This document shows positions 1 to 8,380 of a stretch of 37,499 bases of DNA, piece by piece. Position numbers and translations under genes: made by a program. Under the pieces are notes generated by a model. The model saw only the letters and a list, made by a program, of their open reading frames with translations, was not told the origin of the DNA and did no database searches. Source of the DNA: Bacteroidetes bacterium OLB11 (GTDB lineage Bacteria > Bacteroidota > Bacteroidia > Chitinophagales > Chitinophagaceae); contig LNFQ01000006.1 in NCBI GenBank assembly GCA_001567165.1, positions 1 to 37,499 of the forward strand. Direction: 5' to 3'. Numbering within the stretch: the first letter of the stretch is position 1; the number at the start of each line of letters is the position of its first letter.

Positions 1-1
1 T

Positions 2-118
2 TTATCACAGTTCAGCAATTATATTTATCCAATAATACAATGCCTGATAGTAATTTTTGTAAAACATCATCAAATCAATTTTCAAATCAGTCTTAAACAA
101 ATACATGCTTCTGAATAA
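2..118 (+). CDS. C-terminal end of an upstream gene (partial, unidentified)
   Basis: The first bases are open in frame 2 up to a TAA at 116-118, giving 38 residues with a hydrophobic stretch (IIQCLIVIFV) and a basic/polar tail. The end would overlap the ATG of the next gene at 105 by 14 bases, which is common in tight operons. A competing open frame (frame 1) ends with TAA at 94-96 but is poor in hydrophobic pattern. Too little is present to name a family. In comparable clusters the gene before a FabZ-like protein is often a membrane protein or a ketoacyl synthase, but that is only context. Confidence 0.3.
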   Translation, partial: LSQFSNYIYPIIQCLIVIFVKHHQINFQISLKQIHASE

Positions 119-477
119 TCTTTATACCATTGTCGAAAATCAAAAAAATGAGAATAAAATATTTTCACAAATAGAGATAAATCCTCATCATGAAATTTTT
201 AAAGGTCACTTTCCAACACAGCCAATATTGCCAGGTGTTTGTATGATAGAGATTGCAAAAGAAATACTCCAAGAAAATTTCAACCAAAAATTATTTTTAT
301 CACAAAGTTCTGCTGCAAAATTTTTTAAATATGTTTTTGCCAAGTCAAAACACTTTAGCTACTTTTGAAATTGAATTTCACTCTAAGGTTGTAGATGAAA
401 TCAATGTAAATTTGACGATGAAAAATCAAGAGATAATTTACTTAAAATTTAAAGGAATTTATAAGATTTGTCAATAG
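105..477 (+). CDS. FabZ/FabA-like hotdog 3-hydroxyacyl-ACP dehydratase, frameshifted
   Basis: The N-terminal piece (ATG 105) carries the hotdog-fold dehydratase signature: GHFP (with the catalytic-type His) followed by LPGVCMIE with the acidic residue on the central helix. The reading frame is lost at a run of six T (321-326). Removing one T gives a continuous reading AKFLNMFLPSQNTLATFEIE that runs to TAG 475-477, with the KFKG strand expected near the end of this family. Total length would be about 123 residues, normal for the small FabZ-like proteins of aryl-polyene or flexirubin-type clusters. The role would be dehydration of a 3-hydroxyacyl chain on a carrier protein. The next gene starts 10 bases before this stop, so the two are probably translationally coupled. 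The family call is firm; the pathway is inferred. Pieces as read: 105-368 and about 327-477. Confidence 0.75.
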
Positions 478-1646
478 AGCCACCCATATTAGAATCATTT
501 TTTGAACAATATAAGGCATGTATTCTTTTGCCGACTTACAACAACCATCAAACGGTTGTAGATGTTGTAAAATCTGCATTAGAGCAGACAAGTCATGTGA
601 TTGTTGTGAATGATGGAAGCACGGATAATACCTTGGAGTTAATCAGTCAATATCCGATTCAACTTGTCAGTTATGAGCATAATCAAGGCAAAGGAAACGC
701 TCTTCGTGAAGGGTTTAAATATGCTTTAAAACAAGGTTATGATTACGCGATTGCGATTGATACCGATGGTCAACATTACCCTGAAGATTGTATTCATTTT
801 TTTGAAGTGTTAAAAGAAAATTTGGGAGCTTTATTAATTGGTTCAAGAGATTTAAATCATGATAATGTCCCAAATAAAAGCACTTTCGGACGATCTTTTT
901 CTAATTTTTGGTTTAAAATTGAAACAGGGAAAAATTTACCTGATACACAAAGTGGGTTTCGTTTGTATCCAATTTTTAAGTATAAAAACTCTATATTTTT
1001 CACGAAAAAATTTGAATTTGAAATTGAAATTATTGTGAGAAGTGCATGGAAAGAAATTCCGATTATTTCAGTGCCAATAAAAGTATTTTATCCAAGCAAA
1101 GAAGAAAGAATTACACACTTTAGACCATTCAAAGATTTTTTTAGAATTAGTGTGCTCAATACGATTTTAGTATTAATAGCCTATTTGTATATCAAGCCAC
1201 GAGATTTGATATTAAAGCCTTTGAGAGAAAAGGGGTTCAAGAATGGGTTGAAAGAAATATTGTTTGATCCCTTAGAAAGTCCTATCAAAAGAGCCGCATC
1301 AGTAGGGTTTGGTATATTTATGGGAATTGTACCTATTTGGGGGTTCCAATTATTGATAGGTATTCCTTTGGCAATCTTGATGAGGTTGAATAAAACGCTG
1401 TTTATTGTGGCTGCAAATATTAGTATTTTTCCACCCATTATTTGGGCGGCGAGTTTGGCAACTGGTAAACTCATTTATAAAAATCCAAATTGGAAAATTG
1501 ATTTTAAAAATATTACTTGGAATGAAGTAATCGAAACGGGAAAAGAGTTTTTTGTTGGAGGTACAGTGTTAGCAATAGTTGCAGGATGTTTGTTTTTTGG
1601 AATTTCTTATTTACTTTTTTCTTTAAAAAATAAAAAAGGGTCTTAA
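468..1646 (+). CDS. Glycosyltransferase family 2 fused to a DUF2062 membrane domain
   Basis: Residues about 15-240 form a GT-A glycosyltransferase: ILLPTYNN, VIVVNDGSTDNT and the DxD-type AIDTDGQHYPED, which binds nucleotide-sugar and metal. Residues about 255-385 form the DUF2062 domain, starting with SPIKRAASVGFGIFMGIVPIWG and containing three or four membrane segments. The family transfers a sugar or phosphosugar to a lipid acceptor on the inner face of the cytoplasmic membrane. This exact fusion is typical of Bacteroidota lipid and pigment clusters with FabZ-like and acyltransferase genes, which fits the FabZ-like gene just upstream. The start is TTG 468, because no ATG exists in frame before the catalytic core; it overlaps the upstream stop (475-477). 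The TAA stop (1644-1646) overlaps the stop of the convergent ftsK by two bases. Confidence 0.92.
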   Translation: MSIEPPILESFFEQYKACILLPTYNNHQTVVDVVKSALEQTSHVIVVNDGSTDNTLELISQYPIQLVSYEHNQGKGNALREGFKYALKQGYDYAIAIDTDGQHYPEDCIHFFEVLKENLGALLIGSRDLNHDNVPNKSTFGRSFSNFWFKIETGKNLPDTQSGFRLYPIFKYKNSIFFTKKFEFEIEIIVRSAWKEIPIISVPIKVFYPSKEERITHFRPFKDFFRISVLNTILVLIAYLYIKPRDLILKPLREKGFKNGLKEILFDPLESPIKRAASVGFGIFMGIVPIWGFQLLIGIPLAILMRLNKTLFIVAANISIFPPIIWAASLATGKLIYKNPNWKIDFKNITWNEVIETGKEFFVGGTVLAIVAGCLFFGISYLLFSLKNKKGS

Positions 1647-4126
1647 TATTTTAGGATTGCTCTTAAAATTTCATCTAATTCGTTTTCGGTATGAACCATT
1701 AATTCTCTTGGTTTACCACCCATACTCGGACCAACGATTCCCGCAGCCTCCATCTGGTCCATGATGCGACCTGCACGATTGTATCCTAAGTTGAATCTTC
1801 TTTGCAACATAGATGTAGAGCCACTTCCAGAGCTAACCACCAGTCGGGCACATTGCTCAAACATGTCATCTACATTTGATAAAGATTTTCCTCCATTGAT
1901 TGATAATTCTCCTCCCTCAGCTCCTTCATATTCCGGCAATTCAAAAGCAGATGGATAGCCTTGTTGGTTGCCTATAAAGTCCACAATACGCTCTACTTCT
2001 GGAGTGTCAACAAAGGCACATTGCAAACGAACAATTTCACTGCCATTGGAAATAAGCATATCACCTTGACCAATTAACTGATCGGCACCTCCTGAATCTA
2101 ATATTGTACGGGAATCCACTTTTGCAGAAACTTTAAACGCAATTCGAGCAGGGAAATTGGCTTTTATCGTTCCGGTAATTACATTCACAGAAGGTCTTTG
2201 AGTTGCGATAATCAGGTGAATCCCGACGGCCCTTGCTAGCTGGGCAATTCGAGCAATTGGCATCTCCACTTCCTTGCCTGCTGTCATGATTAAATCAGCA
2301 AACTCATCTACGACTAGAACAATAAATGGAAGAAACTTATGCCCTTTTTGTGGGTTCAATTTTCGCTGAATAAATTTAGCATTATACTCTTTGATATTAC
2401 GAACTCCAGCGTTTTTTAGTAAATCATAACGATTGTCCATTTCAATACAAAGTGCATTGAGTGTATTAATTACTTTTTTTGTATCTGTAATAATTGCTTC
2501 TTCTTCATTTGGTAATTTTGCTAAAAAGTGTTTTTCAATCATTCGATATATCGAAAGTTCTACTTTCTTAGGATCAACCATCACAAACTTGAGTTGAGAG
2601 GGGTGTTTTTTATATAATAAAGAAACTAAAATGGTGTTGATACCAACAGATTTCCCTTGTCCTGTAGCCCCAGCCATTAAAAGGTGTGGCATTTTTGCTA
2701 AGTCAACGATATAGTTTTCATTATCTATTTTTTTCCCAATTGCAATCGGTAAACTAAAATCATTATGCAAAAATTTATCAGAAGAAATGAGTGCTCGCAT
2801 CGACACAATTTGTTTTTTCAAATTTGGAACTTCAATGCCAATTGTGCCTTTACCCGGAATAGGTGCAATAATGCGTATTCCTAAGGCCGACAAACTCAAA
2901 GCAATATCATCTTCTAAGTTCCTTATTTTTGAAATGCGAACACCCTCAGCCGGAACGATTTCATATAAAGTAACGGTTGGTCCTACTGTAGCAGATATTT
3001 TAGAAATGGCAATCCCAAAACTTTTTAATGTGGTGATAATTTGATTTTTATTTTGCTCTAATTCTGCTTTGTCAATCGAGATACCCTCTACGCTTCTTTG
3101 TTCCAATAAATCGATTGTGGGAAACTTATAATCTCTCAGTTCTAAAGAAGGGTCGTAAGGCTCGTCGGTAGCCACTGTGCCTTTGTTTGGTTGATTTTCA
3201 GCTGGATTATTTTCCACTTCGACAACCTCTAATTTCAATTCGTCTTCTTTTTCTTGAATTCTAGTTGATTTAGTTTTTATATCATTCTCCAAACTAATTT
3301 CAATTGTTGGAGTTTCTGTTATATGAATGACTTGTTCTTCGTCATTTTCTTCTTCAGTGAAGGAGATATCAGTGGAGGCTGGATCTGTTTTGTTTTCTTC
3401 TTCTTGAAGAGGTTCAGGGATTGGCAAAATGCCTTCAATGGTGTCAGGTTCAGAGGTAGTGACTTTCGTCATATTGGAAGAAAAAAGAAATGTAGAAAGA
3501 TTACTCCAAACTGGTAGTTGAATAATGGGATTGAAAAATAAAATAGCAAAAATTAAAAGTAATCCTATCATTATAAACAGAGTACCTAATTCGCCAGCAC
3601 TATTGCTTAAAAAGGTAACAATTGAATTTCCTAAACTGCCACCAAATGAGAATGAATATTTTTTAGTAGAAAAAAAATAGGAAAGAATAGGAGATAGGAG
3701 AATGCTGAATAAAGTGCAATAAAAAATCACTTTTAAAGAAGACAAGATTCGTTTCTTTAATAAAAGATTTAATCCTAAAATGGCAAAAAGAGGAATTAAA
3801 AAAAGAGAAGCTAATCCTAGTCCATTATATATTAATTGATGTGAGAAATAAGCTCCCAATTTTCCTGCTTGATTTGAAACAATGACAGAATTATTCCAAA
3901 TAAAATTCCAAAGATTAGGCTCATTAAATACTTTATCTTGATCGGGTTTCCATGTCAAAAAGTAAGAATAGAATGAAACAGAAAGAAATATTGCTATAAA
4001 AAATAGAATTAAACCAACTACTTTTTTAAATCTTCCGTCAATAAGGAAGTTCAATATATTAGAATTGGGTTTGGCATTTTGTAAATGATTGATTTTTTTT
4101 TCTCGTTTCAATTTTTGTTTAGCCAT
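1643..4126 (-). CDS. ftsK: DNA translocase FtsK/SpoIIIE
   Basis: Septum-anchored DNA pump that clears and resolves chromosome termini at division. Four to five membrane segments occupy roughly residues 40-205. An acidic, low-complexity linker follows (about 230-330), shorter than in E. coli. The translocase motor comes next: Walker A GATGQGKSVG near residue 491 and Walker B FIVLVVDEFADL near 607, with TGTIKANFPARIAFKV behind it. The C-terminal winged-helix gamma domain (about 765-832, FNLGYNRAGRIMDQMEAAG) reads the KOPS guide sequence. Numbering is from a GTG at 4141. I prefer the ATG at 4126 (MAKQKLKREKK), because the GTG lies against a TAGGTTTG promoter box at 4141-4148, too close to be transcribed with it. 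The gene stands alone, convergent with the glycosyltransferase. Confidence 0.96.
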   Translation of the reverse strand: MAKQKLKREKKINHLQNAKPNSNILNFLIDGRFKKVVGLILFFIAIFLSVSFYSYFLTWKPDQDKVFNEPNLWNFIWNNSVIVSNQAGKLGAYFSHQLIYNGLGLASLFLIPLFAILGLNLLLKKRILSSLKVIFYCTLFSILLSPILSYFFSTKKYSFSFGGSLGNSIVTFLSNSAGELGTLFIMIGLLLIFAILFFNPIIQLPVWSNLSTFLFSSNMTKVTTSEPDTIEGILPIPEPLQEEENKTDPASTDISFTEEENDEEQVIHITETPTIEISLENDIKTKSTRIQEKEDELKLEVVEVENNPAENQPNKGTVATDEPYDPSLELRDYKFPTIDLLEQRSVEGISIDKAELEQNKNQIITTLKSFGIAISKISATVGPTVTLYEIVPAEGVRISKIRNLEDDIALSLSALGIRIIAPIPGKGTIGIEVPNLKKQIVSMRALISSDKFLHNDFSLPIAIGKKIDNENYIVDLAKMPHLLMAGATGQGKSVGINTILVSLLYKKHPSQLKFVMVDPKKVELSIYRMIEKHFLAKLPNEEEAIITDTKKVINTLNALCIEMDNRYDLLKNAGVRNIKEYNAKFIQRKLNPQKGHKFLPFIVLVVDEFADLIMTAGKEVEMPIARIAQLARAVGIHLIIATQRPSVNVITGTIKANFPARIAFKVSAKVDSRTILDSGGADQLIGQGDMLISNGSEIVRLQCAFVDTPEVERIVDFIGNQQGYPSAFELPEYEGAEGGELSINGGKSLSNVDDMFEQCARLVVSSGSGSTSMLQRRFNLGYNRAGRIMDQMEAAGIVGPSMGGKPRELMVHTENELDEILRAILKY

Positions 4127-4140
4127 CTGTTTAAGTCGCA

Positions 4141-4148
4141 CAAACCTA
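4141..4148 (-). promoter_or_regulatory. Bacteroidota -7 promoter box for ftsK
   Basis: On the minus strand the bases read TAGGTTTG, matching the TAnnTTTG box used by the primary sigma factor of Bacteroidota. It ends 14 bases before the ATG at 4126, a normal leader length here. No clear -33 TTTG lies at the usual spacing. Confidence 0.5.
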
Positions 4149-4292
4149 CATAAAATAAGTGATATAAAATGACAACGAAATATGATTTTTTAAGAAAAAA
4201 ACAAAAACAATAATGTTTTATTGTTAAATGTAAAAAATAGATTTAAATTTGGATTTTATAATAATATGTATCTGCAAACAGACGTCCCTAAA

Positions 4293-7239
4293 ATGTTGAG
4301 ACGAGTATGGTTTATACTAACATACTTGTTTTTTTATTCACAAATACAAGTAAATGCTCAAATGACTGTTGTGGGTAGTCAGACTGCAAACGACTTAGCT
4401 CAAATGCTTGCGGGGCCAGGTGTCACTGTATCAAATGCTGTTTTTAATAATTGTGAATTAGTAGCTGAAGGTAAATTTTGGGTAACACCACCTAATGTCT
4501 CAAATTTAGGGCTGGATAGCGGTATTGTACTGACATCAGGGACAGCTCAAAATGGAATGCCCGGAATAGGAGTAAATGCACCCGCAGGAGTTAATTCAAC
4601 AACCCATATCAGCAATTACTCAGATGCAGATTTGACGATGCTTGCTGGTTTCCCTAGCCGTGATGCTTGTGTGCTCGAGTTTGATTTTGTACCTTTAGGA
4701 GATACTGTTAAATTTAACTATGTATTTGGCTCATGCGAATATCCGAGTTATACTTGTTCAAGTTTTAATGACGTTTTTGGTTTTTTTATTAGTGGTCCGG
4801 GAATTACGGGTCCTTTTCAAAATAATGCTAAAAAATATTGCAATCGTTCCAACAACAACAAGCTGTCCAGTAGGAGTAAATACAGTTCATTTATTAACTC
4901 CAGGAGGTAATTGTTGTAATCCAGCAGCTAATTGTTTTAATCAAACAGTTCCATGCCAAACGCTTACAGTTCCTCAAATGCAAAACTTTTTTATATGTAA
5001 CGGAAATGGGACAACTGTGATGTATCCGGGTTTTACTTCTGTATTTACAGCTTATGCTGAAACAGTTCCTTGCTCTACTTATCATCTAAAATTGGCAGTT
5101 TGTGATGCTAGTGATCAAGTCTTAGATTCAGGAGTATTCTTAAAAGCAGGAAGTTTAAGCTCGAATGCAATATCAATGACGGCCTTGTCAAATTTGAATA
5201 ATCCACAACCATACATTGTAGAGGGTTGCACACCTGGTTTTATCAAAATTAAAAGAAATTCACCAACTCCTTTTCCCTATGTATTTAATTACACAGTTGG
5301 AGGAACTGCTACTTATCCGGCAGATTATAATGTAACGACCATTCCTGCAGGAAATCCGTTTGGGCAAGTTACCATTCCGGCAGGTGATACAGTCGCATAC
5401 TTGGTAATAAACCCCTTGCAAGATGGGCTAGTAGAGGGTCTTGAAGATTTGAAAATATATCAATTTGCACCGTGTACCAACAATATTGTCGATTCTGCTA
5501 TATTATATATAAGCGATTCTATTATTATAAATATCATTACATCAGACACAACAATATGTTCTGGAGAATCATTTCAAATTTTAGTCAATGGCTCTGATTC
5601 TTTGAATTATGCATGGACACCCAACATCAATATTAATAATCCTAATATCAAAGAACCTACAGTGAATCCGGTGGTGAATACCGATTATGTTGTATGTGCT
5701 TCTATCCCAAATGCAGTTTGTCCACCAACATGCGACACCTTAAAGGTAATAATGAATACTCCTCCTGATGTACACATATCCAATGATACCATTATATGCA
5801 AGGATATGGTTATCCAATTTAACCCAAGTATATCACCACAACAAACTTACACCTACAATTGGAGTGGTACGGGAGCAGCTTTTTTAAATGCAACAAATAT
5901 TCCAAACCCAATAGGAACATTTAATGCAGAAGGCGATTATGATTTATATTTAAATGTATCACCTCAAGCATTTGGTTGTGATGGTGGAGATACAATACAT
6001 ATCAAAGTTTTACCAAATGATATTTATTTACATAATGGAGATACCGCTATTTGTCAAGGGGGAACAGTTCAAATTAACGTTACTGGTGACCCTTTATTTA
6101 CATATAATTGGACTCCACCTACTTATTTAAATAATCCTACGATACCTAGTCCTATATCTACTCCCGACACCTCAATTACATATATAATTACAGCTACGTT
6201 TCCAGGATGCAATCCAATGATAAAATCATTTAATATTGATGTGCAACCAAATCCAATAATAGATGCTGGTATTGATAGAGAGGTATGTGATTGGGATACC
6301 TTGCAATTAAACCCAATTGTGACTCCTAATACCTATCCAAACTACTCATATTCTTGGGCTCCTGCAACAGGCTTGACCTCTTCTAATACTAAAAATACAG
6401 TGTTTAACGGTCATCAAAATAACACCTATACTGTGTATGTAACAACTCCCGTAGGATGTATGGATAGCGACCAAGTGACAATAACAGTTCACCCCACAGA
6501 ATTTGCAGATATTCAGCCAACCGAAAAAATGATTTGTCCATTAGATTCAGTTCAATTTACAGCAACAGGAGCAGAAAGTTATCATTGGTCGCCAGGCTTA
6601 TATTTAAATGATTCTTTAATCAATAATCCACTATCAAAACCCTTAACAGATATAGATTATACAGTTTATTCAACTAGTATTTACGGATGCACAGATACGG
6701 ATATCGTACGCATGCACATAGCTCCAAATGCTGTTTTAGATGCAGGAGATGATATTGTGCTTTATCCTGGAGAAGTAGGACAACTTAATGCAACAGGAAA
6801 TTGTTCATTTTTTGCATGGTATCCTACTGCATATTTATCTGATAGTCATATCAAAAACCCACAAACGACACCACCTGCAACCATGCAATATTTTGTTACA
6901 GGTGCTACCGAAGAAGGTTGTTCAATAATAGATTCAATAATTGTTAGGATTTCTCCTGAATCTATATTAGATTTGCCTAATGCTTTTAGCCCTGGGTCAG
7001 GAACAAGTATAAATGATGAATTAAAAATTATAGTAAGAGGAATGGTAACATTAGATTATTTTAAAGTTTTTAATCGATGGGGTGAAGAGTTATTTAGTAC
7101 AAATGATATAAATAGAGGTTGGAACGGGCGTTATAAAGGAACCCCGCAACCAATCGGCGTTTATGTCTATATAATAGAAGCAAAAACATCAACAGGAAAA
7201 AAAATATATAAACAAGGGAACATAACATTAATAAGATAA
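4293..7239 (+). CDS. Large secreted adhesin: choice-of-anchor L, Calx-beta-like and Ig-like repeats, gliding-type C-terminal domain; frameshifted
   Basis: Signal peptide MLRRVWFILTYLFFYSQIQVNA starts at ATG 4293 (an ATG at 4266 and a TTG at 4221 are less likely). A choice-of-anchor L domain follows (GIVLTSGTAQN, VLEFDFVPLGDTVKFNYVFGS, DVFGFFISGPGI). The frame breaks in a run of six A (4830-4835). With one A removed it reads NNAKNIAIVP and continues to 7239. The second part holds a Calx-beta-like segment (GTATYPADYN) and about six Ig/PKD-like repeats of 75-85 residues, each with a Cys near its start and a Y-W-x-P core. It ends in the gliding motility-associated C-terminal domain (type B sorting tail: LPNAFSPG, FNRWGEELF, PIGVYVYII, GNITLIR). 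Such tails direct export through T9SS and surface attachment. About 980 residues in total. Next to it lies a PorP/SprF gene (20-base gap), the usual partner. Pieces as read: 4293-4910 and about 4836-7239. Confidence 0.9.
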
Positions 7240-7259
7240 AAAAACATCACACATATAGT

Positions 7260-8303
7260 ATGAATATATTAAAACTAACCAGAAAAATTTCATTAGCATG
7301 TGCACTATCTTTAGGCGTGGCGTTCACAGCACAAGCACAAGACATGCACTTTTCGCAATTCAATGGGGCTCCATTAATGTTGAATCCTGCATTGACGGGG
7401 AACTTTTCAGGATTGTACAGAGTAACTGGTATTTTTAGAAACCAATGGTCATCTGTGACAACACCCTATGTGACTTTTGGAGGTTCAATAGATGGTCCAA
7501 TCAAAAAAGACATAGCTATTGACGATTATCTCTCAGGAGGATTAAGCATATACAATGATCGTTCGGGCGATGGAAACCTAGCAAATTTAAGTACATTAGC
7601 TTCACTTGCTTATCATAAATTTTTAGGAGAAGATTCTAAAATGTCACTATCTGTAGGATTACAGGGAGGATATACTCAAAAATCAATTGACCTATCTAGA
7701 TTGTATTGGCAAAGTGAATTTCAAAATGGAGGCTTTCAGCCTGGCACTTCAGGAGAATTAATCAACCCGAAAGTGAGCTATTTTACAGCAAATGCAGGAC
7801 TTAGTTTTGGACATGCAATCAGTGAAAAAATTGCATACCAAATCGGAATTGCAGGTCATAATTTAAACCAACCCAAAGAATCATTTTTAAGAAATAAAAA
7901 TAATGAAGTTGGCTTAGGAATGAGAATTAATGGACAATTAGGAGCAATCATTCAAGGAAGCGACCGCCTCAGCATAAGACCCGCATTTATGTATCAAACA
8001 CAAACCTCAGCAACAGAAATGATAGCAGGTACAGAGTTTCTATACATAGTAGGAGAACCCGATATTCAATCCGTAGCTACAGGAGTATTCTTAGGAGGTT
8101 GGTATCGTTTTGGAGATGCTACACTAATAACAGGAGGACTAGAATTTAAAGGATTTAGATTAGGATTTGCTTATGACTATAATATGTCAAACTTAAAAAC
8201 AGCTTCTAAAGGTAATGGAGGATTTGAAGTTGCACTAAGATATATCATGCCTAATCCGCTTGATTTCGCAAAAAGAATTGCTTTCCCATGTTCAAGATTT
8301 TAA
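7260..8303 (+). CDS. PorP/SprF-family outer-membrane protein of T9SS
   Basis: A 347-residue protein with a clear signal peptide (MNILKLTRK...FTAQAQ) followed by the hallmark N-terminus DMHFSQFNGAPLMLNPALTG of the PorP/SprF family and RVTGIFRNQW. The remainder alternates as amphipathic beta strands and closes with FRLGFAYDYN and a ...GGFEVALRYIMPNP end typical of this barrel. SprF-like proteins are known to be needed for secretion and attachment of proteins with type B C-terminal domains. The upstream adhesin has exactly such a domain and ends 20 bases before this ATG, so this barrel is probably its dedicated partner. Downstream lies the PorE-like OmpA gene, completing a common three-gene module. 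Length and reading frame are intact, unlike both neighbours. Confidence 0.93.
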   Translation: MNILKLTRKISLACALSLGVAFTAQAQDMHFSQFNGAPLMLNPALTGNFSGLYRVTGIFRNQWSSVTTPYVTFGGSIDGPIKKDIAIDDYLSGGLSIYNDRSGDGNLANLSTLASLAYHKFLGEDSKMSLSVGLQGGYTQKSIDLSRLYWQSEFQNGGFQPGTSGELINPKVSYFTANAGLSFGHAISEKIAYQIGIAGHNLNQPKESFLRNKNNEVGLGMRINGQLGAIIQGSDRLSIRPAFMYQTQTSATEMIAGTEFLYIVGEPDIQSVATGVFLGGWYRFGDATLITGGLEFKGFRLGFAYDYNMSNLKTASKGNGGFEVALRYIMPNPLDFAKRIAFPCSRF

Positions 8304-8380
8304 AAAAAAAAGTGATTAAGGTTTTTATTTTTAAATAATTGCTTTTATATTTACGCCTATATATAAATATTATCAAAGGA

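Noticed and set aside
4126..4141. GTG 4141 as the ftsK start
   Set aside because: It touches the TAGGTTTG promoter box, so the codon would barely be transcribed; ATG 4126 starts a typical basic N-terminus.
4221..4292. TTG 4221 as the adhesin start
   Set aside because: The extra 24 residues precede a complete signal peptide beginning at 4293 and look like untranslated leader.
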